Assembly: GCA_029449245.1 (NCBI GenBank) | Contig: JANATF010000009.1 | Coordinates: 868,001-932,000 of the forward strand | Source: Mortierella alpina | Lineage: Eukaryota; Mortierellomycota; Mortierellomycetes; Mortierellales; Mortierellaceae | Length of the DNA stretch: 64,000 nt | Direction: 5' to 3' | Part shown: positions 31,097 to 41,817 of the stretch, piece after piece | How the letters are laid out: each line of letters starts with the position of its first letter | Position numbering within the stretch: position 1 is the first letter of the stretch | The notes under the pieces: generated by a model | What the model was told of the DNA's origin: nothing | The model's input: the letters and a program-made list of their open reading frames with translations, nothing else | Databases searched by the model: none | Program-made: the position numbers and the translations under genes

Positions 31097-33159
31097 ATGG
31101 GCAAGTTCAGCAGCCGTTTCGGCAAACGGTCAAATGAGCAAGATATTTCAACTACAGACAGCAAAAGCAGTAGTACGATATATACATCGACCGAGGATCA
31201 TCATCAGCAGCACCCAAAACGATCCATATCCTCAAGAAGATCGTCCTACGAGTCGGCGACCCAGGGCAATGGAGTGGTACTGGCCAAGAATGAGCGCTGG
31301 GGCGATGATCCGATCCACCCACACCACCATCTGAGCCGCCATGCCTCTGTCAATGCCACGTTTGATGAGGGCGTGGTCATGGAAGCTGGATTCCGAGGAT
31401 ACCTTGTCGTCTTTGGTGGATTTCTGGTGAGTGTTTTTTTTGTCTTTTGTGTGCGACTTTGATCTTGCCATGTGGACACTGGGCCGTTGTCGTTTGTGTA
31501 ACCCACACTGTCTCACAAACAAGCAGATGAGTTGGCCTTTGCTCAGTTTCATTTTCGAGATACCCACTTTGTCCTGCGTTTTGCGGGCTTGTTCGCTCCC
31601 TCCTTCCCACCCATGGATGGGAATGAGGTCCGCCTTCATGTTCCTTCGCCTTCTCTGCGTAATTCGGTCTCTTTTATCTTGGGGTTCAATGACGATGAGG
31701 TGCGCACTATCTCTTCGCTAGCTTGGCTTTTTTTTATTCTTTTTCTATCGGTCTCTCCTCTATTTCCGCTCGGAGCTCTATCTGAGATGAAAAACGATTA
31801 CCCCGGTCTTCATTCTCACCTTTCTGGCTCTGTTAGTCCTCCCTCATTCCATTGAACTTTTTTTTTTGATGTACCGATGCAACAAATCACGTATACACAT
31901 CCACTTACAAAAATACCCGGTTCACTGTGTCGACGATCATCAGTCCGGTCCCTGCTCGAATACACGCTAACCGCCTTAATCCTTTTTGGCGATAGATCAT
32001 CCTGGCCGCCATCGGTTACGTCTCAATCTACGGCATCTTCCAGTCAAAATACAACGAGATCTATGGCGCCCAGGGCAAGACCCAGTCCAGTATCTCCTTT
32101 GTCGGCTCTTTAGCCTGCGGATTCCAGTTTGGATTCACGATCGTTGCAGGCCCAGTCATGAATCGGTTCGGCCACAAGGTTGTTCTTTGGTCCGGTAGCA
32201 TCATTGGTTCGCTAGGCTTGTTGTTGGCCTCATGGTGTACACAGCTCTGGCAATTGTATCTGACTCAAGGCGTGATGTTTGGCATTGGAGCCTCATTGCT
32301 GAACCTGGCAGCGACGGCGATCCCTCCATTGTGGTACGACAAGCACCGTGGCCTGGCTATGGGAATCTGCTTTTGTGGTGCCGGTGTAGGTGGACTGGTC
32401 CTTGGATTTGCGATTCCGGCGCTGATCAATGCCTTGGGTGTTTTCTGGACGATGCGGATCTATGCTATTTTTCATTTTGTCTGCACAGCCTTTGCAGCCT
32501 TGGTCATGCGTGCACCCAGGCAGTTGTCGGGACCTCCCGTCGTGGCCAAGAAGGACACGATGAATCTGGCCATCATGAAGGACCCTGGATTCATGCTGTG
32601 GTTCTTTGCAGCAGCGCTGTTTGGATTCGCATATGTGGTTCCTTTCACGTACGTGCCGTCGTTTGCCAAGGATATTGTCGGTCTCGATCCTAACGTCCAG
32701 GGCGGTCAATTGCTGTCGATCATGTCGGGAGCGAATGCGGTCGGTCGTATCGTTATCGGCATTGCTGGTGACCGGCTGGGTGCGATCCCTGTGGCTGCAG
32801 TGTCCTTTTTGGCAGCGGGTGCCAGTTGCTTCATTTGGATGTTTGCCCGGACACAGGGGACTCTGATCGCATTCTCGGTCGTGTATGGATTTTTCTCGGG
32901 AGCGTTCTTTACGATGGTTGCGTCGATCACGGCCAATATCGTGGGACTGGCCAACCTGGGATCGGGTCTGACGGTCATCTTTTTGAGCAACACGCCAGGA
33001 AACCTGTTTACGTTGCCCATCGCAGGAAAGATCTTTGAGTCGACCGGGAACTACCGCGCCATGATTGGATACAATGCAGCCATGTACCTGGGTCCAGGCC
33101 TTATTTTGTTGGTCCTGATGATCTACAACCACTATACCAGGCGCGTCGATGCCATTTGA
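31097..33159 (+). CDS. MFS transporter, monocarboxylate porter family
   Basis: Plasma-membrane secondary transporter of the MCT (SLC16/Mch) branch of the major facilitator superfamily; fungal members carry monocarboxylates or riboflavin, and the substrate is not readable here. Exons 31097-31426 and 31996-33159 (phase 0, CTG|gtgagt to gatag) give 497 residues. About 95 hydrophilic N-terminal residues rich in Ser and His form a cytoplasmic head. TM1 spans the splice join (GYLVVFGGFL, IILAAIGYVSIYGIFQ). Twelve spans can be counted. Family-like landmarks: GAQGKTQSSISFVGS, ASLLNLAATAIPPLWYDKHR with RGLAMGI in the first half, and SGANAVGRIVIGIAGDRLG in the second half. The short C-tail is NHYTRRVDAI. 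The 569-bp intron has no clear extra exon. Confidence 0.92.
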
Positions 33160-33374
33160 AGAAGAAAACAAAAGGACACGACCACGCGTGAGCCTTTTCT
33201 TTAGAGTAGTATTAAAAGGCACGCCTTGCCGTGTCAACTAGAAGGCATGCAAGACTTTTGTCACGTGAAGGCAGGTGGTGTCTTTTGAGTTTCGCATTCA
33301 TCAGGTCGATCGTGTCCTTTTGTCCCTTCCCCATCCGCTCCCGTTGCATCCTTAATCCTTAATCATCCCTACCG

Positions 33375-35209
33375 ATGCAGCCCCAGACGAAAAAGTACAT
33401 CGCCGACTGTAAGTGTCTTTGCGCAACTCTGATGCTGCAGGAGTGTCACACCAGCGCCGCACCGCAAGGATCCCATGCATTCAGCAACCTGCTCCTTTTT
33501 TTGACCACAAAGGAGCTTGGCACTTGCGGCCCACAGCCAGTTCAGGACACCTGGACTCACTCTGTCTGCCTCTAGCATGGAACACACCCTCAGTCGCTCC
33601 GACAAACAGCTGCTGATTTACCGTTCCTATCTTGTCGTGGCTGGCATTCAGCATTGAGGGAGGGTGCGGCACGCCATTGGTCAGGGACGGACAGTGATCT
33701 GGTTAAAGCGACAACGGCTTGAACAGGCATCCAAGTGCGCATTGACTCACGTTCTCTTTCTTGCTCTCTCCTGCAGTGGCCCTCTTTGCCCTCTCACAGG
33801 CAGCATTCTACTATGCTTTCAAATACATCATCTCGTCCATGGACCCGCTAAAGACAAAGAAGAAGGATGCCCATGAAAAGAGTGCCAAGGTCTTGGATCG
33901 GCTCGGAGTAAGGATGATCGCTTGCGTGGTTTTTTGTCGGAATCCTCAGTTATTTTTTATATCTCTCGCGTTCTTTTTTCCAAGATACTTACTTGCTATA
34001 TTCTCTCCCACCGTCGTAATTAGCACAAGGACATCAAGCTGAATGAATACGAGCAGGTTATCGCATCCGAAGTTATACATCCAGAGGACATCAAGGTTGA
34101 TTTTGATCGTAAGGACTGATCTGCGCAAAGGAGAGTGGAATGCATGCAAGCAGGACTGTCAGTGCGCTCTGAAGAGAGTTGGGGGGGGGGGGGGGGGGGA
34201 CACGTAACACGACTCGTTTTGAACCTGCATTTTCTTTCCTTTTTTAATTGACATCCTTTTGGAACCCTACTCCTATCTTGCTTTGACTAGAAATCGGCGG
34301 ACTGGATCCCATCATCCGTTCTCTTCGCGAGAGTGTAATCTTGCCCCTGAACCACCCAGCACTTTTTACAAGCGCCTCTGGATTGTTGGGAGCCCCCAAG
34401 GGAGTCCTGCTCTATGGACCGCCCGGGTGCGGAAAGACCATGTTGGCAAAGGCTCTTGCCAAGGAATCAGGAGCAACGTTCATTAACATGCATGTGTCAA
34501 CCTTGACGGACAAGTGGTTCGGAGAGTCCAACAAGTTGGTTGCAGCCTTGTTCTCGCTTGCACACAAGATGCAGCCTGCCATCATCTTTATTGACGAAAT
34601 CGATTCATTCCTGAGGGAGCGTCGAAGCAACGATCATGAGATCACCAGCATGATGAAGGCTGAGTTCATGAGCATGTGGGATGGATTGACCACCGGTGAG
34701 GATACCAGGATCATTGTACTGGGAGCGACCAACAGACCCAACGACATTGATTCGGCTATTTTGAGGAGAATGCCCAAGCGGTTCGCAATCAAGCTGCCAT
34801 CGGAAGAGCAGCGCATGAATATCTTGAAACTTGTACGTCCTCTGGAGAGGTTATTTTGGTTTTTTTTGGTATCAATGCCCTGGCGGTTGTTCAATGGCTA
34901 AAAAAACATATCTTTGCCTTCTAGATGCTGGGCACAACCAAGATTGATCCCAACTTTGACTATCAGAAGCTGGTTCAGAAGACTGCAGGATTCTCTGGAA
35001 GCGACTTGAAGGAAGCCTGCAGGAATGCCTCGATGTTGCCTCTTAGAGAGTACCTGCGAGGCAAGGGGTCAGACAAGAAGGGCGCCCTTGAGGGTGTGAT
35101 TCTGGACCGCGAAGAGGTGCGCGCGCTGCGCCTGTCGGATTTCTTTCAGCATGAGGCTAACGAAGAGTCATCGTCGCATGTTATCTTGGAGCAGGAGTCC
35201 ATCGATTAA
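33375..35209 (+). CDS. MSP1: Outer mitochondrial membrane AAA ATPase Msp1 (ATAD1)
   Basis: Membrane-anchored AAA extractase that pulls mislocalised tail-anchored proteins from the mitochondrial outer membrane and peroxisomes. Exons 33375-33408, 33777-33907, 34024-34108, 34291-34832, 34925-35209 give 358 residues, matching the yeast length. An N-terminal span ([19 protein letters not shown]) precedes a coiled linker; the AAA core starts [20 protein letters not shown]. Walker A is GPPGCGKT, Walker B IIFIDEID, sensor 1 [10 protein letters not shown], arginine finger region LRRMPKRF, and the C-terminal lid [20 protein letters not shown]. Phases agree at all joins. The tiny 34-bp first exon is typical for this family's anchor. 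Intron 3 has a run of 19 G. Confidence 0.96.
34181..34199 (+). repeat. Poly-G run (19 G) in an MSP1 intron
   Basis: Nineteen consecutive G residues on the coding strand inside intron 3 (34109-34290). Able in principle to form G-quadruplex in the pre-mRNA. Confidence 0.9.
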
Positions 35210-35649
35210 AGCAATTGGCACGGCAGAACACAGCAGGCCAAGGAGGATGACGAGGAAGGAAAAGCAGAGGATGGGGGACGATCATAAAGCAGCACTCCAC
35301 CACTATAGACGCGCTCATAAAACGTTGCAGAGATTCTTGTTTTTCAGCTCGTTCGTCTTTCGGATGCGGTGGGTGCCTATGTGTCTGTGTTTGCGCCTCT
35401 ATGCAACTGCGCTTGCCGCGTGTGAAAAGGCGAAATTGTTGGCACTGCTCAGCCACTGTTCATGGGCGCGACTCAACGGGAATCTGCACCAGCTGGGCTT
35501 GACTGACATTCAACCATCCACCTCTGGCCATCTCCACTAGTGCTCTTCAACGCAAAGCGACTCTCGTCCGATACTCGCGTCTGTCACTCTCCGGCCAGTT
35601 TACGTTCCCGACCCTTTGATCCCAGAATTGCTACACTTTCCTTGGCACA
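35210..35649. other. Intergenic MSP1 / BPL1
   Basis: No gene seen; MSP1 3' flank and BPL1 promoter and leader. Confidence 0.5.
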
Positions 35650-37374
35650 ATGAATGTCTTGGTCTACTCTGGCGAAGGCACCTCGCGCACGTCTCTAGCC
35701 CACACAGTTCGCACTTTGCGCACCTTTTTCAGTCAGCACTACGATGTCATGAAAATCGACGCTCAGGGCTTGCTCACAGAGCCCTGGGAAGAGTCCACGG
35801 CCCTGCTCGTCATCCCTGGGGGACGCGACCTGCCGTATTGCAAAGACCTCAACGGTGCAGCCAACGAAAAGATTCGAGCCTATGTCGAGGCAGGAGGCCG
35901 TTTCTGGGGCGTCTGTGCCGGTGCCTACTATGCGTCGGATCGGGTCGTGTTCGAGGTGGGGACACCTCTGGAGGTTCAGGGAAGCCGAGAGCTCAAGTTC
36001 TTTGGAGGCGAATGTCGCGGCGTGGTGTACCCAGGCTTTGTGTATGATTCTGAACAAGGTGCCAACGCGGTCAGGGTTCAATTGAACCAACAAGTCTTTG
36101 CGGGAGAAAACCTCGGGTTTGAGGAAAGCAAGGTTTATTTCAACGGCGGTGGTTTCTTTGTGGACGCAGACAAGTACCCTGGTACTGAGGTTCTAGCGTG
36201 GTACAGTAGTAGTGATGCTAGTGGACAATTTGCGGACGCGAAAAAGGCGGCCATGATCGCCTGCCAAGTGGGCCGAGGCATCGCACTGTTGACGGGTGTC
36301 CATCCAGAGTACGATGCTGCACATCTCGATGCGGCCAACCCAGAGTATGGACCGCAGCCCAATGTTGTGGCCATGCTGCTGGAGAAAGATCAGAAGCGAA
36401 TTCTGCTGCTCAGGAGTTTGCTGACCCGCTTGGGTCTCAAAGTCACTCAACCGAGCGCTGTCCTCGCTACTGCCGATCCCGCTGAACAAGAGAGTGTCAA
36501 CCCAGCACTTCCACCTGGGGCTATCCAGGGTGTGCCTGATTACACGCCGCTCTACCTAGCCTCGATCCACCCGACCTATACCAACGAACTGGCGTACTCT
36601 CTCCACGCACTCGCCACTGAGCAGGGGCTTATAAAGGAAGCCAACGACACGCTCCAGCTGATTTCGTCCCCGCAGCACCCACTTCCTCACCACACCTCTA
36701 CGCTCTCAGAAACGACCCAAGGAGAGAGTGAGGAAAAAGTCATCCAGAACCTGGTTCTATGCCCCGAGGGCGCTCCTCCCGCAGCTACAACGCCACACTT
36801 TTCGATGACGGACTACTTTCAGCATCTGCAGAAACTTCGCCTTGAACACCAGCATTATGGACCCAACTTGAAATTTGGCAACTCTTTACTGTATGGCGAA
36901 GTCCTGTCTTCGACGCAGACCTTGCTGGAAAAGAACTTCACGCTCTGCCAGCGGCTCCCGGACGGATTCGTCTGCAATGCAACCACCCAGGTGGCCGGTC
37001 GTGGTCGTGGACGCAACTCTTGGATCTCGGCTCCAGGATGTCTGATGTTTTCTTTGGTCTTGAGGCATCCAGTCCAAGCCCGACACGCGTCAGCCGTGTT
37101 TGTGCAGTACCTAGTGGCCCTGGCGGTGGTTGAGAGTGTGTGCACTTTGCCAGGTTACGAGGACCTGCCATTGAAACTCAAGTGGCCAAACGATATCTAC
37201 GCTGAGGCGCCGCTGAAAGAGGAGGGGCTTGCACCGCAGCCGGGAGTGCCGCCCAAGTTTGTCAAGATGGGAGGAGTGCTGGTCAACTCCAACTTTAGCG
37301 GTGCAGAGTTCTTGCTTGTCGCAGGTACGTTATTGTGATTGTGGGTGATGCCTCACTACAAATCGCATTCATAG

Positions 37375-37411
<37 letters not shown>

Positions 37412-37888
37412 ATCTCTTGCTCTCGCTCTCACACCCACACGTGCACTTTCGTTTTCGCGCTTGGTTTAGGATGCGGAGTGAATACGACCAATCCGAATCC
37501 GACGACATCGCTCAACCACCTCATACGATACCATAACAAGGTCACTGGCAAGAACCTGGCGCTGTTCTCACAGGAGACATTGCTGGCCCATATCCTTGTC
37601 AAACTCGAGCAAATGTACAATTTGTTCCTCCACGGCAATGGAACTGGATTTGCGCAGCTCGAACAGATCTACTACAAGCGCTGGCTCCATTCAGACGCGC
37701 TCGTGACCCTGACCACCATGACGCCACATACCAAGGTCAGAGTCAAGGGTATTACTTTGGACTATGGACTGTTGAGAACCGTGGCAGTGGACGAGCAAGG
37801 TCGAGAGATCCCAGGCAAGGAGTTCCGATTGCAACCCGATGGCAATTCCTTTGACATGCTGAAGGGCCTTATTTCTGTCAAGATGTGA
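35650..37888 (+). CDS. BPL1: Biotin-protein ligase (holocarboxylase synthetase)
   Basis: Makes biotinyl-AMP and transfers biotin to a Lys of acetyl-CoA carboxylase, pyruvate carboxylase and other carboxylases. Exons 35650-37324 and 37470-37888 (phase 1) give 697 residues, as in yeast. The N-terminal half is the GATase-like domain of eukaryotic ligases: VIPGGRDLPYC, GGRFWGVCAGAYYASDRV, FFGGECRGVVYPGF. The catalytic domain has the adenylate-binding GRGRGRNSWISAPG, KLKWPND-type LKLKWPNDIY, KMGGVLVNSNF, then after the splice GCGVNTTNPNPTTSLN. The C-terminal cap (LTTMTPHTKVRVKGITLDYG) is present. Start chosen at the first ATG of the conserved MNVLVYSG. Confidence 0.97.
37379..37407 (+). repeat. 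(TC)n microsatellite in the BPL1 intron
   Basis: About 14 TC units serve as an unusually long polypyrimidine tract upstream of the acceptor at 37469. Confidence 0.9.
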
Positions 37889-39589
37889 ACGTGTAGTCTA
37901 GACTATACTGTATAGAGAGACATAAAGGGTAGGATATTTGTGGACCTTTTTGCAGTAGGAGGAATTTGGCGGCAGCCATGCGTTGTTTCATGCACTTTGC
38001 AGACTTCCCTTGCATCTTCGGTCAAACAAGGTTTTTCTTTTCTACGATGTTTTTTTTTCTCCACTTCTGAGGTTGAAATTGCTCTCAAGTTTGCAGTCGT
38101 GAATGGCGATGGGCGCAAGAAAAAACTCTGGTGCTGCAGCATTGCCATGTGCATCAATAGCACCAAAGCACCTGCCATTCTGTGTGTCAAAGTGTTCAAA
38201 AATGACCAATGAAGGGACATGGGCGTTTCTTTTACGGCCAACTGCAGAGTGAGCTGCATAGCTCTTGTCACTGTACAGGAGAGGTACATGTCTTGTGCGA
38301 TGTATTCGGTCCATCGTCGGCAACGGTTGTAAGACCCTCATTCCTGTTTCTCTGCATGTGGGATGGGTACCTCGGTCAGTGTACGTTCCTGAAGACAGAG
38401 TTCTTCTCACATTCGGCTTTGGCGCCTTGCATAGAGTCGAAATGGAACACACACAAACAAGGAGCAGGCGGTCTGTTGCGGGTACGTTGCATCTGGCTTG
38501 TAAAGGTGACACATACTGCACTGCCTGGGCGTTGCAAGACGAAGAGAGGGCGTCCATACTATGCGTATGACTCCGCCGGTGCAGCAGAGGCCTGTGTTCG
38601 CTGAAACACGCGTACAGTAGGCCACAGGCACTGAGACCGCAGGTCCCGATAGACTTCAGAGGGCGCCGTGAAAATACTGTACGCGTCGAGTAGACGACGC
38701 TGCTCGTTCTCGCTTTCACCAGTCCTGGCTTGACCAGTCCTGTCCTACTGTCGTTCGACCATGGGCAGCAAAGGGACAGGTGCGCCGCGGCTTCCTGCCC
38801 GCGGACAGCACGAGTCGCTCCCTCCATCGTTTGTGTTGTGTGCCTGTTGCATACACAGTGGTGGTTAAAAATAGGGCTCTCAAGAACAGACGGACGAAAG
38901 CGAAAGAAGAAAAACACGCAGCGGGTGGGCGCGAGTGCGGAGGCGTGTCAACGTGAACGTGCAGTGGCAGCGAAGTCCTTCGCAATGCGGCAGGGCCCTC
39001 GTTCCCCTTCTTCTGTCCTTCCTGCCCGACCCCTTGGCCACTCAGCTCCTTTTGTCTCCCTCTCCATTCCTCCTCGTCATCTCCACCCCCCATCCTGCCC
39101 ATCGCGCCCTCCTCTCCGTGCAACCTTGCCTCTCCAGTCACCTCAACCCTTGGCCTCTCGTCGTGCCTGAGCAGGCCTACCTCGAACTCCTTTTTTTCCG
39201 ATAGACTTCAACCTTTGGCACTAGCACCAAAGCGGGGGGAATCTGCCATTCGACGTTGACATTCGCGGCCCAGCCTGATTCGATGCATCTTCATCCACAC
39301 AGGAACAAACCCGCAGCAATCTCATGTACGTCCAGCAACGGTGTGATCGGAGAGTGCTAATCGTGTCACCACAAGCACACACGCGCACTCGTCTTCTCCC
39401 GCAAACTGCGCATTGCACCCTGCCTTTACACACTCCAGCGACAGACCAAGCTTCTGCTTCCACTTCTAACACTGGGATCTGACTTTATACCTCCCTCAGC
39501 ATACCGATCAACGCACTAGTTCGATACTAGTGGCGTCCCCCTCCACAAACTACTGCCCCGCGCTCCACAGGACGCTGGTGTGATCGACA
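37889..39589. other. Intergenic with repeat remnant
   Basis: About 1.7 kb. A 291-residue minus-strand ORF (38917-38042) has no coding-like composition over most of its length, but its distal part matches a second site near 52.26 kb, so I read it as a degraded repeat rather than a host gene. The right part (39000-39589) is a CT-rich promoter and leader for the gene at 39590. Confidence 0.5.
38139..38167 (-). repeat. Dispersed repeat copy 1
   Basis: 29 bp identical at 26 positions to 52255-52283. Read on the minus strand both encode FG-[AT]-IDAHGNA, with weaker similarity continuing upstream. Probably a remnant of an old mobile element. Confidence 0.5.
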
Positions 39590-41786
39590 ATGCATGTGCT
39601 TTCAGGAACCAGAAGGACATGGATAGTCGTGCCGCTGCTCCTCTGTTTTAGCCCGGGCATGGCCCTCTCTAATGCGAGCAACACTGGCACCGCAGAGGCT
39701 GGAGTCCTCACTGAGCGATTGGTAAGCTAGTCGTGCCACTTGAGCAACCAACCCTTGCCCTTCATGGATGCCGTAGTGCTGCCGCGTGCTTGTCAGTACA
39801 AAATACTGCACAATACTGCACAACAAGCACCTCCGAAATAGAAGGCGAGGGCAGAAGGCACCTTCCCGACCATTACCTCATCCCACACCCTCTCTGTTCC
39901 TCTGACAACCCTTGTGCAACGCATGGCTTCACAGCCCGCGATCACTGCCTCCTTTCTTGCCCCCTGCCCCTGCCCCTGCCCCTGCCCCCGTCCTTGCAAA
40001 ATCATCATTGATGCCTTGCTCTTACGATCCTCACTTCTTCATCTTGACTGGGCATGGCCCTGATGTCCCATCAGCTCCTGAAAACAACGCTCTTGAAGCA
40101 AAGACAAAACAGCTGCCTGTTCCAGGTGTGTCGGAACTGCTCTCACCTTCCCGCTCAAAGCTCTCTGTCACTTCAACTGTTCACCCTCCGTCTCACACTC
40201 ATTATTCCAGATCCTATCCCCCACGGCCCTGTCAACACGCGTCCTGAAAGAAAAGCTGGGTCGACGTTTATTGCATTAGCTAACCAATCGACCTCCCTTC
40301 CCCTCGAATATCTGTATATTAACAAACACAGAGCGTCGTCGACAGCACAATTTCGCCAGAGCTACTCTTTCACGCCGATGCACACATTGAGCTTCCAGAT
40401 CGCATGGGCCCATTGGCCTTGGCTGCAGATAATGATGATGAGGATTCGGCACTTTATGAGGCAGCAGCACCGTCAGCAGAACCGGCACCGTCAGCAGCTT
40501 ACAGGCCCAAGCCAATGGGTCGCCCAAAAAACAAGAAACCAAAGCCCAAAACGCCCCATATTAGCCATACCCCGGTGACAGCACCCACCACTTACGCGCA
40601 GTCCTCGCCCTCGTTTGCTCCCACACCGTCCTCTTCACACTTGAACGGTGAAGTCTCGCCCACATCCGCCGGAGCCTCCTCGACAGAGGCCCACAACCCA
40701 GAAGTGAACACCAACAAGCCCACGACGGCGCCACGGCCAAATCCTGACACTCGAGACTCTCACTCAGATACCCCTCCTACACCCGTCGCTGCACGGACCA
40801 ACACCACTACCACTAATGCCGCAGACGTTACCCCTATCATCACAGCCACGTCCAGTCCCTCCATAGAAACGCGAATCGCCACCGCCATCACCGCAGCAAC
40901 CACTGCTGTCGCAACACTGCCAACGCCCATATCCTCCCATGGCTCACGCCCTACCAAAACGACCACGCCTTGGTTACCCAGTAGCATCGTCCCAATTGTT
41001 GCTCCTCCAAAGGTCACATCCACACCTTCGCCTGGCACATCCCTTCCGGATGCCGTGATCCCCGACCTCAAGCCCAACATCCCCGCACACTCGATGAACG
41101 TCCAACTGAGACTAGAGCGCGTCTCTTATGCTCAAGTAATTGACAGTGGTGTTCTTGCTGCCCAGCTCGTGTCGTTCATCCCCGCTCAGTTGAGCCATCT
41201 CATGGATGTTGAGCAAAGCAAGATCCTTGTCCTTGTGATCCGCGAAGGTACCTCTGCACCAGCCCACAGTGGCAGCGACAAGCGGAAACGAGATCTGGTC
41301 ACCTCCACAAATGCCGATGATGCTATTCTGGTTACGATCGCCATTCCTCGCGAAAAGTACTATGTTCTTGATGCGCTGGTGCAGAACAGGAGCAGTATGC
41401 TTTATTTTCCTAGCGCGACTGGCTTTGGGCAGTTTGTGGACTCGCAATACCCGCTCAGTGCCCATCCACCGGCCAAGGCAGCGCCCAACGACGATCATGG
41501 GAACGATGGTGATGATGACAACACGGCCGATCCGCTCACGGGCGAAATCCCGGGCGTGATACCCAATCCTAGCACGAACCGCGGTGAAGGTGTTGGTCAT
41601 GGACCCCTCATTGGATCTATCGTCGGATTGGCGACAGCAGCGTACGTTGGAATTGCGATGCTGATCGTTCGGCGGTACCGCCGCAGGAAGTTGAGGGAAC
41701 AGCAGCGTGAAGCGTTGCAGCAGAGTATCTCTGCGCCAATCCATGTCTCTGGAAGCACGCAGGCCTGGGCGTGGCATGGCAGTTGA
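39590..41786 (+). CDS. Type I membrane protein with mucin-like ectodomain
   Basis: Unknown function. Exons 39590-39721 and 40332-41786 (phase 0; TTG|gtaagc to acacag) give 528 residues. A signal peptide (TWIVVPLLLCFSPGMALS) opens exon 1. Exon 2 must start at 40332, not at its first ATG, because the frame SVVDSTISPELLFHADAHIE is open and joins in phase. A long Pro/Thr/Ser-rich, O-glycosylation-prone region follows, then a folded juxtamembrane region (NVQLRLERVSYAQVIDSGVL through SSMLYFPSATGFGQFVDSQY) that looks conserved but is unrecognised, one membrane span (GPLIGSIVGLATAAYVGIAM), and a basic cytoplasmic tail (RRYRRRKLREQQRE). A wall sensor or adhesion role is possible by layout only. Ends 31 bp before the next ORF. 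Confidence 0.82.
39961..39988 (+). repeat. CCCCTG tandem repeat in an intron
   Basis: Four to five cccctg units; the minus strand has evenly spaced G4 blocks that could form a G-quadruplex. Confidence 0.85.
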
Positions 41787-41806
41787 GTCGCGCGTATATA
41801 TCGAAG

Positions 41807-41812
41807 AATAAA
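41807..41812 (+). terminator. Polyadenylation signal of the upstream membrane gene
   Basis: AATAAA 21 bp after the stop at 41786 and only 6 bp before the ATG assigned to the XPG-Fanzor ORF. Confidence 0.5.
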
Positions 41813-41817
41813 AAATT

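Noticed and set aside
38042-38917. 291-codon minus-strand ORF as a host gene
   Set aside because: Composition is irregular, with no domain, signal or intron logic; only its distal end matches a repeat. Treated as a remnant.
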